Shown: one piece after another, positions 23,067-31,178 of the stretch
Layout of the letters: the number at the start of each line of letters is the position of its first letter
How positions within the stretch are numbered: the first letter of the stretch is position 1
Assembly (NCBI GenBank): GCA_036406595.1
Contig: DASXAR010000032.1
Span: 1-35,314, forward strand
Length of the DNA stretch: 35,314 nucleotides
Reading direction: 5' to 3'
Source of the DNA: VRUE01 sp036406595
GTDB lineage: Bacteria > Actinomycetota > Thermoleophilia > Solirubrobacterales > 70-9
The notes under the pieces: model-generated
What the model saw: the letters and a program-made list of their open reading frames with translations, nothing else
What the model was told of the DNA's origin: nothing
Databases searched by the model: none
Position numbers and translations under genes: made by a program

Positions 23067-24022
23067 CAGGAGCCCCCCTTCAGCTTCAGCTTTGACTTGT
23101 CCTTGCTGACCTGCCCGGCGACGTTCGTGGCATTCGCCTGCAGCTTCACGGTGATCGACTTGCCGCGCGGCAGCGAGGCCAGGGCCGACTTCAGACTCCC
23201 GGGGAGCTTGAGCTTGAAGCGCACGAGCTTGCCGCTGGGGACGTTCTTGGTCAGCTTCTTCAGCTTCGCCTGAGCCGAGCTCTTCGCCTTCCCCCCTCCC
23301 TTCGGCAGCTTCGCCGTACCCGAAACGCTCACCGGCGCCGCCTCGCTGGTCGAGACCAGCACCATGATCGAGCTCTTCTGGCGCAGCGCGTAGGAGTCGA
23401 CGATGACCACCGGGCATTCGGTCTGTATCGCGGCGCTCTGCGGGCACCCGTCCTGGGTCTCGTCGCCGAAGCCGTCGTTGTCGGCGTCGGGCTCGAGGAC
23501 GGCCCACGACGGGATCCCCACATCGGCCGATACTTCGACGTAGGGGGTGGATGACCCGATTCCCGCTCCGCCTCCTTCGAAGCCGCCAAGAACGTTCACG
23601 CTCGGCTGTTCATCGCAGAGCAGTGTTCCGATTTCGGCGGTTCCGAAGAGGCCGAGGCGATCGCCGGCCTGGACGGCGATTCTGGTGGGGAAGGTGTTGA
23701 CTCCCGGCGCCACGTTCCCGGACGCTTCGCCGACGATCTGAGCGGTTTTCGCGCCGGCGTTGGGGCGGAGAACCTTGAGGGTCGACGGGACGACGACCGG
23801 AGCGGGGACGAGGTTGACCTTCCACTGCGTAATCACCCCGGCGCTTGGCGCCGCGACCGGCAGCGGGTTGCCGGGAGCGGAGAGCTCGAACAGCGTCAGC
23901 CCTTCCTCGGCTTCATTCCCGACGCACCTGTCGCCGAATTCGGTTGCGGCGCTGGCGCCTGGCGACGCGACAAGCGTGACGGCTGCGACCAGCGCGGTGG
24001 CCAGGCCGGTTCCAATGCGCAT
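23066..24022 (-). CDS. array gene 1 (subtype 2): exported TSP3-hinge protein
   Basis: 318 aa; the first array gene in transcription order. The ATG at 24022 has AGGAG about 6 nt upstream. Signal peptide MRIGTGLATALVAAVTL...ASA|A, mature start ATEFGDRC. The N-terminal domain (LTLFELSAPGNPLP, LKVLRPNAGAKTAQIV, RIAVQAGDRLGLFG, GGFEGGGAGIGSS) parallels array gene 3. The hinge EPDADNDGFGDETQDGCP and the C-terminal module (VSTSEAAPVSVSGTAKLP, NVPSGKLVRFKLKLP) follow. It lies 69 bp after purL on the same strand, with no clear promoter or terminator between, so it may be read through from the purine transcript or have its own unrecognised promoter. Confidence 0.82.
   Translation of the reverse strand: MRIGTGLATALVAAVTLVASPGASAATEFGDRCVGNEAEEGLTLFELSAPGNPLPVAAPSAGVITQWKVNLVPAPVVVPSTLKVLRPNAGAKTAQIVGEASGNVAPGVNTFPTRIAVQAGDRLGLFGTAEIGTLLCDEQPSVNVLGGFEGGGAGIGSSTPYVEVSADVGIPSWAVLEPDADNDGFGDETQDGCPQSAAIQTECPVVIVDSYALRQKSSIMVLVSTSEAAPVSVSGTAKLPKGGGKAKSSAQAKLKKLTKNVPSGKLVRFKLKLPGSLKSALASLPRGKSITVKLQANATNVAGQVSKDKSKLKLKGGS
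23067..23270. repeat. long direct repeat, copy 2 (C-terminal region of array gene 1)
   Basis: Partner of 21137-21340: 204 bp with three single-base differences and no gaps. The corresponding parts of array genes 2 and 4 are related but clearly more diverged. Confidence 0.9.
23411..23497. repeat. 87-bp hinge repeat, copy in array gene 1
   Basis: Reference copy of the hinge DNA shared by array genes 1, 2 and 3. It encodes the acidic D-x-D-x-D-G motif and the Cys pair. Confidence 0.85.
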
Positions 24023-24091
24023 TCGATCTCCTAGCGCCCTGTGGGACGAGTGTGACCCTGGCGGGGGAGGCGGCTACAGAGCGACCTCAGC

Positions 24092-26332
24092 CTATTCGCT
24101 GCGATCTGGACTGGCCAAATGTCTTAATGAAAGCCAGGACCGCTTCACATCGGCGAGGGTCACCGAAACGCGACGCTCGCCGGCGACCAGCTCGATCGCT
24201 CCACTGCCGACCCTGCCGAGCACCACGCCCCCGAGCTCGACCAGGACCTCACGCTCGCCGCTGATCAGGAAGCCACCCGAACCCTCGCCGAAGAGTGCCT
24301 CATCGGGCGTGCAGCCTCTTTCGCGCAGTGGCTGCAGGTCGACCCGGCAGCCGAGCCCGGCCGCGATCGCGGACTCCGCGATTGCGCAGGCGAGCCCGCC
24401 GTCGCTCACGTCATGCGCAGAAGAGATCCTCCCCGCTCGGATCGCGTCGCGCAGCAGCGCGCAGGCCCGGGCGACCGCCTCCGTGTCCGGCTGGGGCAGT
24501 CCTGCGTCCAGCTCGCCGCGGAGCTTCGCGAGCTGCGAGCCGGCCAGCGACGGGGCGAACGGGCCCAGCAGGGCGATCGCATCTCCCTCTCGAAGAAAGG
24601 CGCTGCTTCGAGCCAGTCGCGCGTCCGGCAGCTCGCCGACCATGGCAACCACCGGGGTGGGGTAGATCGGGCCCTCGGGCCCCTCGTTGTAGAGGGAGAC
24701 GTTGCCGCCGACCACCGGCACGCCGAGCGCCTCGCAGGCGTCGGCAAGGCCGCTGACGGCACGCTCGAGCTGCCAGGCGGGGACCGGCTTCTCGGGGTTG
24801 CCGAAGTTGAGGCAGTTGGTGAGGCCGAGCGGCTCGGCTCCGACGCAGGCCAGGTTCTGGGCGCACTCGAGGACCGCCTCCACGGTGCCGGCATAGGGAT
24901 CGCAGGCGACCCGGCGGCCGTTGCCGTCGATCGCGATCGCGATCGCGTTGCCGGCCTCCGGCAGGGCAAGGACGGCGGCGTCGGCTGACTCCGGGCGGCG
25001 CGCCGTGCGCGAGCCGACCACCGAATCGTATTGTTCGAAGGCCCAGCGCTTGGAGGCGACGTTCGGTGAGGCGAGCAGGGCGAGCAGCGTGTCCGCCGGG
25101 GCGGCGTCCGGATCGAGCGTCGCCCGGTTGCGGTAGATCCAGCCGGCGGGCTCGGCGGGGTCGAGTTCATAGAGGGGGCAGCCGTCGACCAGCGCCTCGA
25201 CCGGCATCTCGCCGACCGGTTCGCCGTCGCGGAGCACGCGGATCTGGCCGCTGTCGGTGACCGTCCCGATCTCCGCCGCGCCGGTCTGCCATTTTTCGCA
25301 GAGCACGAGCACCGCCGGCACGTTCGCCGGCTCGACGACGCAGAGCATTCGCTCCTGCGACTCGGAGACCATGATTTCGAAGGGCTCCATGTCGGTCTCG
25401 CGGAGCGGGACCTTCGTAACGTCGAGGTCGATTCCGACCTTGCCGGCGGAGGCCATCTCCGCCGCCGAGGAGGTGAGTCCGGCGGCGCCGAGGTCCTGAA
25501 GGGAGACCAGCAGGCCTTGCTCCAGCAGCTCCAGACAGCACTCCAGCAGCTTCGACTCCTCGAAGGGGTCGCCGATCTGCACCGTCGGGCGCTTCGCATC
25601 GTCTCCCTCCCCCAGCTCCGCCGATGCGAGCACCGAGGCACCTCCGATCCCGTCCCGGCCCGTCGCGGCGCCCATCAGCACGACGGCGTTGCCGACGCCC
25701 GTCGCGGCGGCGCGGACCATCTCCTCCCGCTTCGCGAGGCCGACGCACATGGCGTTGATCAGGCAGTTGTGCTCGTAGGGGCGCTCGAAGTAGATCTCGC
25801 CGCCGACCGTCGCGACGCCGATCGAGTTTCCGTAGTGGCCGATCCCGCGGACCGCCCCGTCCAACAGGAACCGGGAGCGAGGCGAGTCGAGCTCGCCGAA
25901 GCGCAGCGAGTCGAGGATCGCGATCGGGCGCGCCCCCAGCGCGAAGACGTCGCGGAGGATCCCGCCGACCCCGGTCGCCGCCCCCTGGAACGGCTCCACC
26001 GCGCTCGGGTGGTTGTGGGACTCGACCTTGAAGGCGACGGCGTAACCGCCTCCGACGTCGACCGCCCCGGCGTTCTCGCCGGGCCCCATCACGACCCGCT
26101 CGCCCTCGGTCGGCAGCCGCCGCAACAGCTTGCGCGAGTGCTTGTAGGCGCAGTGCTCGGACCACAGCAGGCTGAACATCGCCAGCTCCACGTCGTTCGG
26201 CTCGCGGCCGAGCTTCTCGACGATCAGCTCGAACTCCGCGTCCGTGAGCCCCAGCTCCCGGTGCCTCGAAACAACACCCGCCGCCCCCGGACGCGGGAGC
26301 GAATGCCTGTCCATATCTGATTCTTCAGGCAT
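24092..26332 (-). CDS. purL: phosphoribosylformylglycinamidine synthase subunit PurL
   Basis: 746 aa, the size of the small (PurS/PurQ-dependent) form. It amidates FGAR to FGAM with ATP and ammonia from PurQ. Landmarks: LAMFSLLWSEHCAYKHS, KVESHNHPSAVEPFQGAATG, GGILRD, GVATVGGE, QDLGAAGLTSS, SHDVSDGGLACAIAE and FGEGSGGFLIS. The frame opens with an ATG at 26332 overlapping the purQ stop by 8 nt; a second ATG at 26314 is equally possible and neither has a strong Shine-Dalgarno. It is the last pur gene of the purCSQL block before the secreted-protein array. Confidence 0.96.
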   Translation of the reverse strand: MPEESDMDRHSLPRPGAAGVVSRHRELGLTDAEFELIVEKLGREPNDVELAMFSLLWSEHCAYKHSRKLLRRLPTEGERVVMGPGENAGAVDVGGGYAVAFKVESHNHPSAVEPFQGAATGVGGILRDVFALGARPIAILDSLRFGELDSPRSRFLLDGAVRGIGHYGNSIGVATVGGEIYFERPYEHNCLINAMCVGLAKREEMVRAAATGVGNAVVLMGAATGRDGIGGASVLASAELGEGDDAKRPTVQIGDPFEESKLLECCLELLEQGLLVSLQDLGAAGLTSSAAEMASAGKVGIDLDVTKVPLRETDMEPFEIMVSESQERMLCVVEPANVPAVLVLCEKWQTGAAEIGTVTDSGQIRVLRDGEPVGEMPVEALVDGCPLYELDPAEPAGWIYRNRATLDPDAAPADTLLALLASPNVASKRWAFEQYDSVVGSRTARRPESADAAVLALPEAGNAIAIAIDGNGRRVACDPYAGTVEAVLECAQNLACVGAEPLGLTNCLNFGNPEKPVPAWQLERAVSGLADACEALGVPVVGGNVSLYNEGPEGPIYPTPVVAMVGELPDARLARSSAFLREGDAIALLGPFAPSLAGSQLAKLRGELDAGLPQPDTEAVARACALLRDAIRAGRISSAHDVSDGGLACAIAESAIAAGLGCRVDLQPLRERGCTPDEALFGEGSGGFLISGEREVLVELGGVVLGRVGSGAIELVAGERRVSVTLADVKRSWLSLRHLASPDRSE

Positions 26333-26996
26333 TCGCGAGAGCAGAGGAGGCGGCGGAAAATAGCTTCAGGCCATCGACCGAGCCGGTCAGGGGGTCGACC
26401 GCGTGCTCGGGGTGGGGCATCAGGCCGAGCACATTGCCGCCTTCGTTGAGGACGCCGGCGACGTCGCGAAGCGAGCCATTGGGGTTCTGGCCGGGGGCGT
26501 AGCGGAAGGCGACCTGGCCGTTGGCCTCGATCTCGTCGAGCATCTCCTCGGGGGCGTAATAGCGGCCTTCCCCGTGCTTGACCGGGATCGAAAGCCGCTC
26601 ACCCGGCTCGATCTCCCGCAGGAAGGGTGACTGCCGCGCTCCGTCGGCGATCAGGTCGACCTGGCGGCAGACGAAGCGGAGGTTCTCGTTGCGAAGCAGG
26701 GCGCCGGGCAGCAGGCCCGCTTCGCAGAGAACCTGGAAGCCGTTGCAGATGCCGAGCACGGGGCCGCCGCCCGCGGCGAACTCGGCGACCGCCTCCATTG
26801 CCCGGGAGAAGCGGGCGATTGCGCCGGCCCGCAGGTAGTCGCCATAGGAGAAGCCGCCGGGTATGACCACCGCGTCGACCCCGCCGAGGGCACGCTCCTC
26901 GTGCCAGATCAGGCGCGCCTCGCCTGCGAGGCCACAGGCATGCACGGCGTCGCGCTCGTCGCAGGAACCGGGGAACTGGACGACCCCCCAGACCAT
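26325..26996 (-). CDS. purQ: phosphoribosylformylglycinamidine synthase glutaminase subunit PurQ
   Basis: 223 aa class I glutamine amidotransferase that supplies ammonia to PurL. The nucleophile Cys is in GICNGFQVL and the His-Glu pair in MPHPEHAVD. FPGSCDERDA and PGGFSYGDYLRAGAIA are typical of PurQ. The ATG at 26996 shares its A with the purS stop (TGATG). The longer frame upstream is a shadow of purS and purC. Confidence 0.96.
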   Translation of the reverse strand: MVWGVVQFPGSCDERDAVHACGLAGEARLIWHEERALGGVDAVVIPGGFSYGDYLRAGAIARFSRAMEAVAEFAAGGGPVLGICNGFQVLCEAGLLPGALLRNENLRFVCRQVDLIADGARQSPFLREIEPGERLSIPVKHGEGRYYAPEEMLDEIEANGQVAFRYAPGQNPNGSLRDVAGVLNEGGNVLGLMPHPEHAVDPLTGSVDGLKLFSAASSALANA

Positions 26997-27232
26997 CAGG
27001 CCGTGCCGTCGAGGCTCTCTATCTCGTAATCCTCGATCAGCGGGTTGGCGAGCAGCTTCTCGCAGAGCGCGGCAAGCTGCGCGGGGTCGTCGGCCTCGAG
27101 CTCGACCATCCGCCCCACGCGGACGTGCTCGATCCCTTCGAAGCCGAGCGCCGGCAGCGCCTGCTCCACCGCCTTGCCCTGCGGATCGAGGATGCCCTCC
27201 TTGGGACGGATCAGCACCCGCGCCCGGGTCAC
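26996..27232 (-). CDS. purS: phosphoribosylformylglycinamidine synthase subunit PurS
   Basis: 78 aa, the normal size. It has the PurS pattern RVLIRPKEGILDPQGKAVEQALPALGF, VRVGRMVELE and CEKLLANPLIEDYEIE. It bridges PurL and PurQ in the FGAM synthase complex. The start is a GTG at 27232 overlapping the purC TAG (TAGTG), and its stop overlaps the purQ ATG. Confidence 0.95.
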   Translation of the reverse strand: MTRARVLIRPKEGILDPQGKAVEQALPALGFEGIEHVRVGRMVELEADDPAQLAALCEKLLANPLIEDYEIESLDGTA

Positions 27233-28080
27233 TAGAACGAGCGCTCCGTGATCCGCTCGTATGCCTCGACGTATTTGGCTCGCGTCTGCTCGACCACGTC
27301 GGGGGGCAGCTCGGGAGCCGGCGGCGTGTGGTCCCAGCCGGCCTCGTCGGCCCAGTCGCGGACGTACTGCTTGTCGAAGGAGGGCTGGGTGACGCCGGGC
27401 TGGTAGCGGTCGGTTGGCCAGAAGCGGGAGGAGTCCGGCGTGAGCACCTCATCGCCCAGAACGATCTCCGCCCCGGCGTGGCGGCCGAACTCGAACTTGG
27501 TGTCGGCGAGGATGATCCCGCGCTCGGCGGCGTGCTCGGCGCCCCGCGAGTAGACCTCGATCGAGATCCGCCGCAGCTCCTCCATCAGGGCCCGGTCGCC
27601 GATGATCTCCGCCGCCCGCTCGAAGTCGACGTTCTCGTCGTGATCGCCGATCTCGGCCTTTGTCGCGGGCGTGAAGATCGGCTCAGGAAGCCGATCGGAC
27701 TCGAGCAGGTTCTCGGGCAGCTCGATCCCGCAGACGGCCCCGCCCTGGCGGTATTCCTTCCACCCCGAGCCGGAGAGGTAGCCCCGGACCACGCACTCGA
27801 CCGGATACATCTCCAACCGCCGCACCCGCATCGCCCGTTCGGCGACCTCCTCGGGGACGTCGTCGGAGATGAAGTGGTTGGGGACGATGTCGCCGGTCAG
27901 CTCGAACCAGAACTCCGACATCCTGTTCAGCACCTTGCCCTTGTCGGGGATCGGAGTCGGCATCACGACGTCGTAGATCGAGATCCGATCGGAGGCGACC
28001 ATCAGCAGGTCGTCATCCCACTCATAGATCTCGCGAACCTTGCCCGAGGAGTGGAGGTTCAGATCGGCGACGGACGGCAC
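27232..28080 (-). CDS. purC: phosphoribosylaminoimidazole-succinocarboxamide synthase PurC
   Basis: 282 aa from the GTG at 28080. It ligates aspartate to CAIR. Landmarks: SSGKVREIYEW, ASDRISIYDVVMPTPIPDKG, ECVVRGYLSGSGWKEY, GIILADTKFEFG, DEVLTPDSSRFWP and SFDKQYVRDW. The 28080 start aligns with the family N-terminus (VPSVADLNLHSSGKVRE), and TAGCAT lies 7 nt upstream, suggesting a leaderless start. Other in-frame GTGs are at 28104 and 28140. It is divergent from the P450 gene and first in the purC-S-Q-L block. Confidence 0.94.
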   Translation of the reverse strand: MPSVADLNLHSSGKVREIYEWDDDLLMVASDRISIYDVVMPTPIPDKGKVLNRMSEFWFELTGDIVPNHFISDDVPEEVAERAMRVRRLEMYPVECVVRGYLSGSGWKEYRQGGAVCGIELPENLLESDRLPEPIFTPATKAEIGDHDENVDFERAAEIIGDRALMEELRRISIEVYSRGAEHAAERGIILADTKFEFGRHAGAEIVLGDEVLTPDSSRFWPTDRYQPGVTQPSFDKQYVRDWADEAGWDHTPPAPELPPDVVEQTRAKYVEAYERITERSF

Positions 28081-28174
28081 CCTCGCGATGCTAGCTACCT
28101 CCACGGCTGCGTGATCGGCGGCGGTCGTGACGAGACTCACTGGCTGCCTGGCCAATACCTGCAAAGCTATCGGC

Positions 28175-29503
28175 GTGCCGCTGCCGCCCGAACCGAACAG
28201 CTCGCCTCTGATGCAGACCCTGCGCTGGGCATTCCGGCCGCTCCCCTTCATGGAGGAGTGCCGGCGGCGCTTTGGCGACGCATTCAGCGTCCGGTTCCTC
28301 GGCTTTGAGCGGCCGATGGTCCTGATCTCCGACCCGAAGGCGATCAAGGCGCTCTACACCGAGCGCGAGCACGGCCTGCCGCCAGGACGCAACATCGTGC
28401 TCGAGCCGGTCCTGGGCTCCCGCTCCTTGCTCCTGCTCGAGGGCTCCGAGCACCTCGCCCGCCGCAAGCTGATGCTCCCCGCCTTCCACGGCGAGCGGCT
28501 GCGCTCCTATGAGTCGATCGTCGAGGAGATCGTCACTGCGGAGATCGACTCCTGGCCTCTCGGTGAGGAGTTTCCGATTCACACTCGGATGCAGGCGGTG
28601 ACGCTGGAGGTGATCCTCCGCGTCGTCTTCGGGGTGTCCAGCGGGCCACGGCTGGAGCGCCTCCGCGGCATGCTGACCACGGTCCTGCAGGAGACTGCCT
28701 CCCCCTTCGCGCAGCTGATCGGCCTCGCCGCTCGCCGCTTCGGAGGCGGGCCCTGGGCGAAGTTCGAGGATCAGCTGAGGGCGGTGGACGAGCTGCTCTT
28801 CGCCGAGATCGCCGAGCACCGCACCAAGGACGACCTCGACCAGCGCGAGGACATCCTCTCAGCGCTGATCACCGCCCGTTTCGAGGACGGGGGGGCGATG
28901 AGCGACAAGGAGCTTCGCGACCAGCTGATGACGCTGCTCCTGGCCGGCCACGAGACGACCGCCACCGCCCTCGCCTGGTCCTTCGACCTGCTGCTCCGCC
29001 ACCCGGCTCAGCTTCAGCGCCTACGCGAGTCGCTCGAGAAGGGCGAGGACGATTACCTGCGAGCGACGATCAGCGAGTCGCTGCGCCTGCGCCCGGTCGT
29101 CCCCCTCGCCGGCCGGCGCCTCGGCAGGGAGCTGAGCGTCGACGGGCTGACCCTGCCGGCCGGTACCGACGTCACGCCGGCGATCTGGCTTGCCCACACC
29201 CGGGCCGAGACCTACCCGCAGCCCTACGCCTTCATGCCGGAGCGCTTCCTCGAGGAGCCGCCGGACACTTACGGGTGGGTCCCCTTCGGCGGCGGCGTGC
29301 GGCGCTGCCTCGGCGCCGCGTTCGCCGAGTTCGAGATGCGGATCGTGCTGCGCGAGGTGGTGAGTCGCTGCGAGCTGCAGAAGGCCACACCCGAGCCCGA
29401 GGGGGTCGGCCGCCGCAACATCACGCTCTCGCCCCGCCGGGGCACCCCGGTGGTGGTCACGGCCCGGCACCCGGCATGGGAGCCAGAGCCGCTCGCCGCC
29501 TGA
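28175..29503 (+). CDS. cytochrome P450
   Basis: 442 aa, soluble bacterial type. The heme-binding signature FGGGVRRCLGAAFAEFE carries the proximal Cys. The I-helix has AGHETTATAL with the acid-alcohol pair, the K-helix ExxR is in ESLRLRP, and the meander is around FMPERFLEEPP. The N-terminus (PLPPEPNSSPLMQTLRWAFRPLPFMEECRRRFGDAF) fits actinobacterial P450s and supports the GTG at 28175 over the GTG at 28127. The substrate cannot be read from sequence, and no ferredoxin or reductase gene is adjacent. It is the only plus-strand gene between purD and purL, inserted between purC and the GST-like gene. Confidence 0.95.
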   Translation: MPLPPEPNSSPLMQTLRWAFRPLPFMEECRRRFGDAFSVRFLGFERPMVLISDPKAIKALYTEREHGLPPGRNIVLEPVLGSRSLLLLEGSEHLARRKLMLPAFHGERLRSYESIVEEIVTAEIDSWPLGEEFPIHTRMQAVTLEVILRVVFGVSSGPRLERLRGMLTTVLQETASPFAQLIGLAARRFGGGPWAKFEDQLRAVDELLFAEIAEHRTKDDLDQREDILSALITARFEDGGAMSDKELRDQLMTLLLAGHETTATALAWSFDLLLRHPAQLQRLRESLEKGEDDYLRATISESLRLRPVVPLAGRRLGRELSVDGLTLPAGTDVTPAIWLAHTRAETYPQPYAFMPERFLEEPPDTYGWVPFGGGVRRCLGAAFAEFEMRIVLREVVSRCELQKATPEPEGVGRRNITLSPRRGTPVVVTARHPAWEPEPLAA

Positions 29504-29579
29504 TGGCCGGCGTGGCTTCACGCGGATCTCCGAGGGAAGCCACCAAGGCCGAGCCGGCCGTCGCCTACAGGATCCCGGT

Positions 29580-29885
29580 CTAGCCCGTCCGCTGGGTGGC
29601 CCTCGCCGCCGGATGCTCGCTCGCCCAGTGGGCGATCGTCCCCGAGCCGGAGATCACCTCGCCGTCGTCGAGGACGAGAATCGGCACCTCGTTCGTGCCG
29701 CTCAGCTTCTTCACCTCGGAGCGGTCGGAGTTGCGGCTACCCCAGGTCCAGAGCGCGAGGCGGTATCCGCCCACGGTCCTGATCTCGTACTCGTAGCCGG
29801 CGGAGTCAAGCGCCTTGGCCGCCCGGGCGCAGGGATGGAGCGCCGCCGGCCCGCGCTTCTTCTGACCGCAGGTGTAGAGGATCAC
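29580..29885 (-). CDS. GST N-terminal / glutaredoxin-like thioredoxin-fold protein
   Basis: 101 aa, a single thioredoxin-like domain. MILYTCGQKKRG and HPCARAAKALDSAGYEYEI form the first strand and helix, and NEVPILVLDDGEVISGSGTIAHWA is the cis-Pro and glutathione-site-like segment of GST N-terminal domains. The helical GST C-terminal domain is absent. The two Cys (residues 6 and 19) are not a CxxC. The GTG at 29885 lies 9 nt after the purB stop, so it is co-transcribed with the purine genes. The specific role is unknown. Confidence 0.85.
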   Translation of the reverse strand: MILYTCGQKKRGPAALHPCARAAKALDSAGYEYEIRTVGGYRLALWTWGSRNSDRSEVKKLSGTNEVPILVLDDGEVISGSGTIAHWASEHPAARATQRTG

Positions 29886-29894
29886 GCCGGAAAC

Positions 29895-31178
29895 CTACTG
29901 CAACGATTCGAGCCGCTCGAAGAGCTGGGGCACGTGCGTGAGGTAGGCGTCGTGGTCGAACACGGCGTCGAGGTCGAGCTGGGGCGCGGCTTCGCCGAGC
30001 AGCTCGCGAAAGTCGGTGCCGGTGTCCCAGGCCCGCTGGGCACTCTCCTGGACGACGCGGTAGGCCTCGTCGCGCGCCATTCCGGACTCGACCAGCGCGG
30101 TCAGGGCGCGCTGGCTGAACAGGGCCCCGTGAGTGAGCTCGAGGTTCTCGCGCATCCGGTCGGCGCGGACCGTCATCCCCGCGGCGACCTCGGCCGCCAG
30201 GTTCTGCATGTAGTCGAGCGCCGTGGTCGCGTCGGGCAGGATCACCCGCTCGGCGCCCGAGTGGGAGATGTCGCGCTCGTGCCAGAGCGCGATGTTCTCG
30301 AGCCCCGCCTGGGCGTAGCCGCGCAGGACGCGGGCGAGGCCGGTGATCCGCTCGGTCCGGATCGGGTTGCGCTTGTGCGGCATCGCCGAGGAGCCCTTCT
30401 GGGATCCGGCGGCGAACGGCTCCTCGATCTCGCGCACCTCGGTGCGCTGGAGATTGCGGACCTCGGTCGCGAAGCGCTCGAGGCCGCCTCCGGCGATCGC
30501 GATGCGCGAGGTGAGCACGGCGTGGCGGTCGCGCGGTATGACCTGGGTCGCGACGTCCTCGCGCTTCAGGCCGAGCCGCTCCATCACCCGCGCCTCGACC
30601 GCCGGCGGAACGGAGGCGTAGGTCCCGACCGCGCCCGAGAGCTTGCCGAAGGCGAGCTGCTCGAAGGCGTCGGCGAGGCGCGCCAGGTTGCGGTCGGCCT
30701 CGAAGGCGAAGCCGGCGAGCCGCAGCCCGAATGTGGTGGGCTCGGCATGGACGCCGTGAGTGCGGCCGACGCAGAGCGTGTCACGGTGCTCGATCGCGCG
30801 GGAGACGAGCGCGTCGCGATAGGCCCGGGCGCTGGCGAGCACGACGTCCCCGGCCTGGCGCAGCTGCAGGGCCAGGGCGGTATCGAGCACGTCGGAGGAG
30901 GTGAGGCCGTAGTGGATCCAACGGCCGTGATCGCCGACCGCCGCGGAGACGACGTCGACGAAGGCCGCGACGTCATGGTCGGTGACCCGCTCGCGCTCGT
31001 TGACCGCCTCCACCGTGAACGACGCCCTCTCGCGCGCCGCCGCCGCGGCCTCTCGCGGAACAACCCCCTCCTCGGCCCAGGCCTCGGTCGCCGCCAGCTC
31101 CACCTCGAGCCAGCATTCGAGCTTGCGCTGCTGCGACCAGACCTCGCCGATCTCTTTGCGCGTGTATCGAGCTATCAC
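29895..31178 (-). CDS. purB: adenylosuccinate lyase PurB
   Basis: 427 aa; cleaves SAICAR and adenylosuccinate, releasing fumarate. The superfamily signature GSSAMPHKRNP with the catalytic Ser loop is present, along with HYGLTSSDVLDTA, GRTHGVHAEPTTFG and WHERDISHSGAERV. The GTG at 31178 overlaps the purE stop by 4 nt (GTGA). It lies between purE and the GST-like gene in one transcript. Confidence 0.96.
   Translation of the reverse strand: MIARYTRKEIGEVWSQQRKLECWLEVELAATEAWAEEGVVPREAAAAARERASFTVEAVNERERVTDHDVAAFVDVVSAAVGDHGRWIHYGLTSSDVLDTALALQLRQAGDVVLASARAYRDALVSRAIEHRDTLCVGRTHGVHAEPTTFGLRLAGFAFEADRNLARLADAFEQLAFGKLSGAVGTYASVPPAVEARVMERLGLKREDVATQVIPRDRHAVLTSRIAIAGGGLERFATEVRNLQRTEVREIEEPFAAGSQKGSSAMPHKRNPIRTERITGLARVLRGYAQAGLENIALWHERDISHSGAERVILPDATTALDYMQNLAAEVAAGMTVRADRMRENLELTHGALFSQRALTALVESGMARDEAYRVVQESAQRAWDTGTDFRELLGEAAPQLDLDAVFDHDAYLTHVPQLFERLESLQ

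Noticed and set aside
22098..23507. Extended reading of array gene 2 (469 codons) and likewise of array gene 4
   Set aside because: The extra N-terminal part is an out-of-frame copy of the preceding array gene. The ATGs at 23066 and 21136 have ribosome-binding sites and signal peptides.
20201..24022. Repeats in the array considered as a CRISPR or satellite array
   Set aside because: The repeats are long, about 1 kb apart, and lie in frame within full-length genes; no short regularly spaced units or cas genes are present.
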